The position numbers and the translations under genes are program-made. The notes beneath the pieces were generated by a model. It was not told the origin of the DNA and ran no database searches. It worked only from the letters and a program-made list of their open reading frames with translations. A stretch of DNA of 5,548 nt, taken from Clostridiales bacterium. GTDB lineage: Bacteria > Bacillota > Clostridia > Saccharofermentanales > Saccharofermentanaceae. The stretch lies in NCBI GenBank assembly GCA_016930475.1, contig JAFGGR010000217.1:1-5548 (forward strand). The letters run 5' to 3'. Shown one piece after another: positions 1-4,777 of this stretch (positions are counted from its first letter, which is position 1; every line of letters starts with the position of its first letter).

Positions 1-357
1 CGGATAGTCCGCGATACGGGCCCAGTCGACCTCCGAGAGGCAATAATTGGCGTACACACCGTTTTGCCAGGCGCCATCCACACCGTAACGCTCACCGTTT
101 TTGTCGTTGACGATCCGGTTGGAGGCGGTTTGACCGGGAAGGCGGCGCAGACCGGATAGATCGACTCCGTTATGCTGAAGTAGAGCCTTGATCCGGTCTC
201 CGGCCTCGTCGGTCCCGATGGCGCCGAGAAAAGCGGTATCCCAGCCGAGAGACCGAAAACGGATCGCTTGGTTGAGGGCGTTTCCTCCGGCGTAATACTC
301 GTCCTGTTGCGGGAAATAATCCATTGCGGCGACGCTGAAACACGCGGCTTTTTTCAT
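1..357 (-). CDS. PfkB-family sugar kinase, fructoselysine 6-kinase (FrlD)-like, N-terminal part
   Basis: The first 119 residues of a cytoplasmic ATP-dependent sugar kinase; the gene continues past the left edge, so the ATP-binding and catalytic C-terminal half is not visible. The start ATG at 357 has an AGGAGGT ribosome-binding site 7 bases upstream. Residues 23-54 carry the N-terminal PfkB pattern: AGGNALNQA, then LGWDTAFLGAIGTDEAGD, which forms part of the sugar pocket. From memory, the short N-terminus (only about 22 residues before AGGN), the DYFPQQ segment, and the later GVYANYCLSEVDW stretch resemble E. coli FrlD (AFSGGNAVN, GVMADFALSEED) more than ribokinase or fructokinase. FrlD phosphorylates fructoselysine, an Amadori product, before a deglycase splits it into lysine and glucose 6-phosphate. 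The PfkB assignment is firm. The substrate is inferred from short similarities, and no frlB-type deglycase is in view to support it. The gene has its own promoter candidate and is divergent from the mgtC-like gene. Confidence 0.85.
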   Translation of the reverse strand, partial: MKKAACFSVAAMDYFPQQDEYYAGGNALNQAIRFRSLGWDTAFLGAIGTDEAGDRIKALLQHNGVDLSGLRRLPGQTASNRIVNDKNGERYGVDGAWQNGVYANYCLSEVDWARIADYP

Positions 358-364
358 TAAATTG

Positions 365-371
365 ACCTCCT
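365..371 (-). promoter_or_regulatory. Ribosome-binding site of the FrlD-like kinase
   Basis: Read on the minus strand this is AGGAGGT, a near-perfect anti-16S match, 7 bases before the ATG at 357. It fixes the start of the kinase and points to a Gram-positive-type translation signal. Confidence 0.85.
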
Positions 372-422
372 GACGCGAAGGTTGGTTTGGGCGGGGTCCG
401 GGGATCCGACCCACATGTCATC

Positions 423-449
423 ATTGTAGCATGAAGCTCGAATTGTAAA
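423..449 (-). promoter_or_regulatory. Candidate sigma-A promoter for the FrlD-like kinase
   Basis: On the minus strand, TTTACA (449-444) is followed after 15 bases by TACAAT (428-423). The -10 is preceded by TGC, giving an extended -10. Transcription would start near 416 and give a leader of about 60 bases. The spacer is short, but the extended -10 compensates for that. It occupies the same bases as the plus-strand candidate for the mgtC-like gene, so one of the two may be a by-product of the other. Confidence 0.4.
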
Positions 450-451
450 AT
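424..451 (+). promoter_or_regulatory. Weak candidate promoter for the mgtC-like gene
   Basis: TTGTAG (424-429) and TAAAAT (446-451), separated by 16 bases, match 4/6 and 5/6 of the sigma-A consensus. An alternative is TTGTAA (443-448) with TATAAG (464-469) at a 15-base spacing. Either would give a leader of roughly 105-120 bases containing the two hairpins described below. The sequence does not decide between them. Confidence 0.3.
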
Positions 452-484
452 ATGCAAACCTTGTATAAGATGAAGGAAAGAAGT

Positions 485-500
485 CGGTCGGGACCGACCG
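485..500 (+). promoter_or_regulatory. Short GC-rich hairpin in the mgtC-like leader
   Basis: CGGTCG (485-490) pairs with CGACCG (495-500) around a GGAC loop. It lies about 80 bases before the gene start, within the probable 5' untranslated region. There is no T-tract, so it is not a terminator by itself. It could be an operator or an RNA stem, and it may be chance in GC-rich DNA. Confidence 0.3.
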
Positions 501-523
501 CGTGGATCGCGAGGCCGATTTCA

Positions 524-549
524 GTCCGTCCGGATAACGCCGGACGGGC
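524..549 (+). promoter_or_regulatory. Strong hairpin in the mgtC-like leader
   Basis: GTCCGTCCGG (524-533) pairs with CCGGACGGGC (540-549) as a 10-bp stem with a single G-U wobble and the 6-base loop ATAACG. It ends 18 bases before the ribosome-binding site and is not followed by a T-tract, so it does not look like a plain intrinsic terminator. In the RNA it would be stable. It could block or expose the downstream translation start, protect the 5' end, or be the DNA footprint of a regulator. Confidence 0.5.
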
Positions 550-567
550 ATGGACGATAAACCGAAG

Positions 568-574
568 AGGAGGG
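568..574 (+). promoter_or_regulatory. Ribosome-binding site that fixes the mgtC-like start
   Basis: AGGAGGG sits 5 bases before the ATG at 580. It lies inside the reading frame that would begin at the ATG at 550, so the longer form would be 10 residues too long. Confidence 0.85.
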
Positions 575-579
575 AGTCC

Positions 580-1296
580 ATGTTTGATTTCAATTTGTTC
601 CCGGCTCTGTTGACGGATAGCTTTATATTCAGAGTTCTTTTCGCGGCGCTTCTCGGCGCGTTGATCGGTCTTGAGCGGGATATTCGGGGCCGGTCGGCCG
701 GTCTTCGTACAAATATTCTGGTCTCTGTCGGCTCTTCGGTTTTTATGCTCATATCGATCGGGCTCGCGGTGAGGTGGCTGGATTCGTATCCGGGGTCCGC
801 GGCTGCGGACCCGACCCGGATCGCGGCGCAGATCATCACCGGTATCGGTTTTATCGGCGCCGGCGCGATCATCAAATATAAATTCTCGGTCCAGGGACTG
901 ACGACGGCCGCCTGCCTGTGGACGACCTCCGCGATCGGAATGGCCTGCGGCGCGGGATTTTTTGAGATCGCGATCCTGGCGACTGCAATCGCGATCTTCG
1001 TGCTGACCGTCTTAAACCACGTGGAGAAGCTTTACTCCAAGGATAATTACCGGATCATCAAAATCACGGCGTATAAGGATGTTGCGATCGCGAAGATCAT
1101 TGAACTGATCCAAAAGCAGGATATCCTGGTCCTCCATTATGACGTGGAGAAGGACTACGAGCACGCTACCGTCGCGATCACGGCCGAGGTCAAATTCCAG
1201 AACAAGGAATCGGATGACCGGATGGCCGAATCGGTGATCGGCGCGCTTGAAAAGAGTGAGCTTCCGGTCATTAACGTGTACTGGCGGCACCATTAA
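580..1296 (+). CDS. MgtC/SapB family membrane protein
   Basis: A 238-residue integral membrane protein of the MgtC/SapB family. Residues 26-53 hold the family hallmark: GALIGLERD, then AGLRTNILVSVGSS. Residues 77-124 hold the second conserved block: DPTRIAAQIITGIGFIGAG, then GLTTAACLWTTSAIGMACG. About five membrane segments can be placed at residues 15-31, 44-64, 81-98, 108-124 and 127-146. They are followed by a soluble tail (about 155-238) of alternating strands and helices that fits the ACT-like C-terminal domain of MgtC. The start at 580 is chosen over the in-frame ATG at 550 because AGGAGGG (568-574) lies 5 bases before it, while 550 directly abuts a hairpin and lacks a ribosome-binding site. 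In Salmonella, MgtC supports growth at low magnesium and restrains the F1Fo ATP synthase. Most bacterial homologues, including this one, have no established role, so magnesium or envelope homeostasis is inference. The gene appears monocistronic. Confidence 0.93.
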   Translation: MFDFNLFPALLTDSFIFRVLFAALLGALIGLERDIRGRSAGLRTNILVSVGSSVFMLISIGLAVRWLDSYPGSAAADPTRIAAQIITGIGFIGAGAIIKYKFSVQGLTTAACLWTTSAIGMACGAGFFEIAILATAIAIFVLTVLNHVEKLYSKDNYRIIKITAYKDVAIAKIIELIQKQDILVLHYDVEKDYEHATVAITAEVKFQNKESDDRMAESVIGALEKSELPVINVYWRHH

Positions 1297-1315
1297 GGAA
1301 ATCCCGGATTTGAAT

Positions 1316-1329
1316 GATTTGACACAATG
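1316..1329 (+). repeat. Left copy of a 14-bp direct repeat flanking the secreted-protein gene
   Basis: GATTTGACACAATG here and GATTTGACATAATG at 4477-4490 differ at one position. This copy starts 20 bases after the mgtC-like stop. The other starts 10 bases after the stop of the secreted-protein gene. They may mark an insertion or a duplication junction, or may be coincidental promoter-like sequence, since both contain TTGACA. Confidence 0.35.
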
Positions 1330-1337
1330 GTGTTACC

Positions 1338-1371
1338 GTGTTTCGAACATAAGCGGAAACACATTTTATTT
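1338..1371 (+). terminator. Candidate terminator after the mgtC-like gene
   Basis: GTGTTTC (1338-1344) pairs with GAAACAC (1356-1362) across an 11-base loop, and a T-rich run ATTTTATTT follows. The stem is short and only moderately GC-rich, so termination may be partial. Its position, 42 bases past the stop codon and upstream of the next gene's own promoter, fits an end to the mgtC-like transcript. Confidence 0.5.
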
Positions 1372-1431
1372 GCAACTGATATGTCTCTCCGATTGATCCC
1401 GCACAAGTTTCGCATGACATCCTAGGGATAG

Positions 1432-1460
1432 TTGACATTACAAGTTGTCTTTGTTAGAAT
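1432..1460 (+). promoter_or_regulatory. Strong sigma-A promoter of the secreted-protein gene
   Basis: The -35 is a perfect TTGACA (1432-1437). It is followed after exactly 17 bases by TAGAAT (1455-1460), which is preceded by TGT and so also acts as an extended -10. Transcription should begin near 1467 and leave a leader of about 37 bases before the ATG at 1504. A near-consensus promoter of this kind suggests constitutive, substantial expression. Confidence 0.85.
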
Positions 1461-1491
1461 CAGGGCAATACGTCAACGTGTAATCATTGAG

Positions 1492-1496
1492 AGGAG
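1492..1496 (+). promoter_or_regulatory. Ribosome-binding site that decides the secreted-protein start
   Basis: AGGAG, within GAGAGGAGA, lies 7 bases before the ATG at 1504. The frame stays open upstream to a TTG at 1432, but that codon lies inside the promoter -35 and cannot be the start. The next ATG, at 1522, has only a weak upstream match. Confidence 0.85.
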
Positions 1497-1503
1497 AATT
1501 ATT

Positions 1504-4467
1504 ATGTATCATGGGGTTGCTATGAAGAGAACATCGGCGGTTTTTGTCACGCTGGGTCTGGTTCTGATTTTAGCTTTGTTGATTCCTCTGGCGAATGTTT
1601 CGGCAGATACCATTAAGTACACCAAAAATTTCGGCCGAGCCGCGACGACTTACACCGGATCGATATCGATGCCTTCGAGTTCGTTTTCGATCAGCGAGAG
1701 TGCTTCATGGATTACGGCAACAAGAACCTCGTACTATAACTTCAAAATTACTATCTCGGAAAATACACTTGATTATCGATCTGCGACGGTAAAGGTTGTT
1801 AACGGCGGAACTATTTTCAACTATGAAATATGTCAGTCTGCGGGACGATTCCTCGTTACATTCGACAATAACAACGGAACCGGCGGTCCGGGAACCCAAT
1901 ATAAACTCTATAGTTCGAGCATTACGATCAGCAATATTGAACCGACGAAATCGGGATATACTTTCCTGGGCTGGTCCGCGTCCTCGACTGCCACTGCGGC
2001 GACGTATCTTCCTGGTGCCACGTACTCCACATTGTCTTCGTCGAAATTATACGCCGTCTGGCGGCAAAAAACCGTGTGCACCGTGACGCTCTGGGGAAAC
2101 GGCGGCACACTTGACGCAAACAACGAGGAGATCGCCAACTACCAGGTCTATCAGAACGATACGTTCATATTGAACACCACGGCCCATCGGACCGGATATG
2201 CCTTCCAGGGCTTTGCGACGGAAGCGTTAGCGACGACGATCTCGTATTCGCCAAGTCCTTACACGAGGATTCCGATCAGTCAGAATCTGAATCTGTACGC
2301 GATCTGGAAAGGCATCGAATACACGATTACCTTTGATGTTAACGCTGGTGACGCGACGTGCTCTGAAACCAGTCGAAAAGTGTCATACAACGATAAGTTG
2401 GGATCTCTTCCGACTCCGACGAGACCCGATTATGAATTCCTGGGCTGGTACACCGAAAGCGGATATCAAAGGACATCGATCAGCATCATGGGGATGGCAA
2501 ATCTGAAATTGGTAGCGCGTTGGAAGCAAATCAACTGTACCCTGACTTATGACGCAAACGCATTGACCGCAACCGGTACGCCGACCTCGGTGACCGTGAA
2601 AAACGGTACGATGGTGACGATTTCGGAGACCCGGCCGACCCGTAAAGGCTATACGTTCATGGGCTGGGCGACAACCGCCACTGCAACCTCCCCGAATTAT
2701 TGGTATCACATGGGGGAATCGATCAAGCTGGAAGCGGATCTGAAACTCTTTGCCGTTTGGGAACAAAACATATGCGGAATTGTTTTCGACGCGAATGGAG
2801 GATTGATCGAGGGGACTTCCGACGAAAGATACGGATATTCGATTAATCAATATGATTGGATCGGAGTAACGGCGACGGCGGTCAGAACCGGGTATACTTT
2901 CAAGGGTTGGGCATTTGTCGAAGATGCCGAGGTTCCGGACTATATTCCGAACGAAAATATTCGGATTGAGGTTTCGACGAATCTGACTTTCTGTGCGGTG
3001 TGGGAAGAAATCCAATATACCTTGGTATATGACGTAAACGGAGGAGAAAGTGCGCCAAATTCGGAGACAGCATTATACGAACAGTCGGTGGTTGTTTCAT
3101 CAATATGCCCAACTCTAACAGGGTATCAATTCTTGGGGTGGTCAGACACGGACGCGGAAGCCGACAGCGGCTACGCTAAATACACAAGCGGCTCGAACAT
3201 AACCATGAAATCCAATCTGACACTATTCGCAGCTTGGGAAATAATTCCGTCATTGATTAGCAGTAATGCTGAGAATATTTTGGAGTTGCCGAACGATGAT
3301 ACTGATAGTGTCGGGAGAATTGAGGTAACGTTATCAGGAAAACCAAATACTCGCTACCGAGTCCACATCGATCATCCTACAGATTTTATGTGGGTGAATA
3401 TTCCCTATAAATTGACAGGTGTTGACGAGAACGGTGTTGATTTTGCTAATGATGGAAATGTTCAAACGGATTACAAGGGCGAAGTTACATTCGAAATAAC
3501 ATATGACAAACTCGGAAGGGCGCCGAGCACAGAGTATTTGACTGCGTCCTTATTAGTCACTAAGTTAAAAGCAGATAACACCTTGGACACGAGGCTTTCT
3601 TGTAAGTACGAGCTTCGCCAATATGGACGAAAAATACAGACAGCAGCAGCATATCCGTTCGTCAATATGTTTAAGGAGCAGCCACAATATGCGGAAGCAA
3701 TGGCACTTGATATCTACAACGGCTACCCTCAATCCATGGTAGTAACAAATAAAGAACTCGAGGACTGCATAGGAGTAATTGATGGTTCTGTCAGGGAAGT
3801 ATTTATAGAACCGGATGGGGGAGATTTTGTTCTGGAATTTAGCGACACGATGAAATGTATAAATACTGGTGTTGAAAGCTTTTTTCAACCTTCTTTTGAT
3901 TGTGATTGTGATTGGATTGATGTAAGAAAATTGAATGATTATGATAATCGGCTTTACGTCCGCGTTGATTTCTATAGAGTGCCTTCATTGGAGGTTTTAG
4001 ATCCGTCTCCGTCAGCACGGAGCGGAGAAGTAATTATTGAGCTAGGAGAAGGACGCGAGTATCGAATCACATTAAAGCAGTACCCGCTTTCAAGACAATC
4101 AAATAAAAGCCTGAGTATGAGTAATAGTTATTTATGGGACTTAATGCCAGATGGGGATAGAGCTTATTTTACCGGGAGTGAAAATACCGACGGAGAACTA
4201 TTCCAAAAGAAATTAACTGACGGAACCTATTATGCCGTTCGTTCATACAACTTGTTAGGCTATTACTATGTTGACTACATATTCTACACAAGAACCGGAC
4301 AAGGAGATAATTTGATTATCAAAGAAATTGAATCATGGGGATTAGAAATTGTTCGACAGAATGGAGAGAACAGTTATAGTATTGTTCCGAAAGAGGAATT
4401 TGGAGGAAGCGGGATTTATATTAATGATTTTTTGACAAGCAAAATTGATTGCATAATGGATAACTGA
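1504..4467 (+). CDS. Secreted multidomain protein with BACON-like modules and six InlB-type (Listeria-Bacteroides) repeats
   Basis: A 987-residue exported protein. Residues 1-34 form a signal peptide: K8-R9, a hydrophobic core (about 12-30) and a VSA|D cleavage site. Residues 36-114 look like a BACON module, with SASWITA, then an R-x-A-T-V-K-V strand, then YEICQSAG. Six InlB-type repeats follow, ending at Trp 186, 268, 340, 419, 500 and 578. Each opens with a pattern like YTLVYDVNGG, has GYTFLGW in the middle and closes with LYAVW. Residues 590-708 (W630, then YELRQYG) and 775-860 (CDCDWIDV, then YRITLKQYP) resemble two more BACON-like modules. Residues 862-987 are unrecognised. There is no LPXTG motif, C-terminal membrane helix, SLH or choline-binding repeat, so the protein is probably released or held non-covalently. 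InlB-type repeats are known as stalks in adhesins, and BACON is proposed to bind carbohydrate or mucin. An adhesion or binding role is inference. No catalytic domain is visible. The GC content falls sharply after about position 3240. Confidence 0.9.
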   Translation: MYHGVAMKRTSAVFVTLGLVLILALLIPLANVSADTIKYTKNFGRAATTYTGSISMPSSSFSISESASWITATRTSYYNFKITISENTLDYRSATVKVVNGGTIFNYEICQSAGRFLVTFDNNNGTGGPGTQYKLYSSSITISNIEPTKSGYTFLGWSASSTATAATYLPGATYSTLSSSKLYAVWRQKTVCTVTLWGNGGTLDANNEEIANYQVYQNDTFILNTTAHRTGYAFQGFATEALATTISYSPSPYTRIPISQNLNLYAIWKGIEYTITFDVNAGDATCSETSRKVSYNDKLGSLPTPTRPDYEFLGWYTESGYQRTSISIMGMANLKLVARWKQINCTLTYDANALTATGTPTSVTVKNGTMVTISETRPTRKGYTFMGWATTATATSPNYWYHMGESIKLEADLKLFAVWEQNICGIVFDANGGLIEGTSDERYGYSINQYDWIGVTATAVRTGYTFKGWAFVEDAEVPDYIPNENIRIEVSTNLTFCAVWEEIQYTLVYDVNGGESAPNSETALYEQSVVVSSICPTLTGYQFLGWSDTDAEADSGYAKYTSGSNITMKSNLTLFAAWEIIPSLISSNAENILELPNDDTDSVGRIEVTLSGKPNTRYRVHIDHPTDFMWVNIPYKLTGVDENGVDFANDGNVQTDYKGEVTFEITYDKLGRAPSTEYLTASLLVTKLKADNTLDTRLSCKYELRQYGRKIQTAAAYPFVNMFKEQPQYAEAMALDIYNGYPQSMVVTNKELEDCIGVIDGSVREVFIEPDGGDFVLEFSDTMKCINTGVESFFQPSFDCDCDWIDVRKLNDYDNRLYVRVDFYRVPSLEVLDPSPSARSGEVIIELGEGREYRITLKQYPLSRQSNKSLSMSNSYLWDLMPDGDRAYFTGSENTDGELFQKKLTDGTYYAVRSYNLLGYYYVDYIFYTRTGQGDNLIIKEIESWGLEIVRQNGENSYSIVPKEEFGGSGIYINDFLTSKIDCIMDN
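1852..3237 (+). repeat. Six tandem InlB-type (Flg_new/PF09479-like) protein repeats
   Basis: Six units of about 72-82 residues lie within the secreted protein, ending at 2061, 2307, 2523, 2760, 3003 and 3237. Each has the order strand with DxNGG, then a variable loop, then P-T-x-x-GY-x-F-x-GW, then a variable loop, then L-x-L-(Y/F)-A-x-W. The GYTFLGW box is recognisable even in DNA, for example TATACTTTCCTGGGCTGG in unit 1 and TATACGTTCATGGGCTGG in unit 4. Units 2, 3 and 4 are the most diverged in the DxNGG box (LWGNGG, FDVNAG, YDANAL). The units are old and degenerate, not recent copies. Confidence 0.88.
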
Positions 4468-4476
4468 TGCACTATG

Positions 4477-4490
4477 GATTTGACATAATG
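4477..4490 (+). repeat. Right copy of the 14-bp direct repeat
   Basis: GATTTGACATAATG matches the copy at 1316-1329 at 13 of 14 positions and in the same orientation. Together the two copies bracket a block of about 3.15 kb made up of the promoter and the secreted-protein gene. Confidence 0.35.
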
Positions 4491-4521
4491 AAGACGATTA
4501 ATCTTTTGTGCAAAGTACACT

Positions 4522-4551
4522 TTGAAGATTTTATAAGCAAATCGTTATACT
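4522..4551 (+). promoter_or_regulatory. Orphan promoter candidate upstream of the terminator
   Basis: TTGAAG (4522-4527) and TATACT (4546-4551) are separated by 18 bases and match 4/6 and 5/6 of the sigma-A consensus. The -35 overlaps the end of a near-palindrome, CAAAGTACACTTTG, that could be an operator. No gene lies downstream on this strand before the terminator, so any product would be a non-coding RNA of about 155 bases. The AT-richness of the region makes a chance match quite possible. Confidence 0.35.
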
Positions 4552-4666
4552 AAATGAACAGATCGCATTATATGTCTAGTCGTTTAATCCGCGAATAGAG
4601 AACAGCACAGCACAAGACAGTATTCTTCATCGGAGACACATACCAACATAGATTAAAATTTTCGAG

Positions 4667-4714
4667 AAAATAAGAAGCCATCCCTATTTATGATGGGATG
4701 GCTTCTTATTTTTT
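4667..4714. terminator. Strong bidirectional intrinsic terminator
   Basis: A perfect 18-bp inverted repeat (4667-4684 with 4695-4712) has a 10-base loop, TATTTATGAT. The GC-rich core is GAAGCCATCCC. It is flanked by an A-tract on the left and a T6 tract (4709-4714) on the right. On the plus strand it is a textbook terminator, 200 bases after the secreted-protein stop. On the minus strand it serves kdgK, whose stop is 63 bases away, with a shorter TTTT run. Its position between convergent genes fits use in both directions. Confidence 0.93.
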
Positions 4715-4777
4715 AGATAATCGGTTCAACTGTGCGTACCCACAGATACTCCGTTTTTCGGGATTGCATTACTCCCG

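Larger units (their letters stand above)
4468..4777. other. Convergent intergenic region
   Basis: These 310 bases lie between the secreted-protein stop and the kdgK stop. They are AT-rich on the left and hold the right copy of the 14-bp repeat, a near-palindrome CAAAGTACACTTTG (4511-4524), a promoter candidate and a strong terminator. No convincing coding sequence is present; the longest ATG frame starting near the promoter has only 14 codons and no ribosome-binding site. Confidence 0.8.

Noticed and set aside
170..457. Minus-strand open frame of 95 codons overlapping the FrlD-like kinase
   Set aside because: It is a different frame of the kinase gene, rich in Arg and Pro as expected of a shadow in GC-rich DNA. 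It lacks a domain and a ribosome-binding site, and the kinase frame is clearly the coding one.
550..579. Upstream in-frame ATG for the mgtC-like gene
   Set aside because: It directly follows the 10-bp hairpin, has no ribosome-binding site, and would place the AGGAGGG site inside the coding sequence.
357..875. Minus-strand open frame of 172 codons antisense to the mgtC-like gene
   Set aside because: The plus strand encodes an unmistakable MgtC-family protein. The antisense product has no recognisable motif.
2383..3015. Minus-strand open frame of 210 codons antisense to the InlB repeats
   Set aside because: Its composition (Arg, His, Pro and Ile rich) is that of a mirror of repetitive coding sequence, and the plus-strand repeats explain the region fully.
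1504..4467. LPXTG-type sorting signal, SLH domain or type IX secretion C-terminal domain on the secreted protein
   Set aside because: The C-terminus (ending KIDCIMDN) has no LPXTG, hydrophobic stretch or basic tail, and no SLH-like motif was seen. The promoter and ribosome-binding-site style also does not fit Bacteroidota.
4480..4508. TTGACA at 4480-4485 as a second promoter after the secreted-protein gene
   Set aside because: The -35 is perfect, but no acceptable -10 follows at 16-18 bases (the sequence there is CTTTTG).
4554..4598. A 14-codon ATG frame in the convergent spacer
   Set aside because: It begins 3 bases after the promoter -10, before any plausible transcription start, and has no ribosome-binding site.
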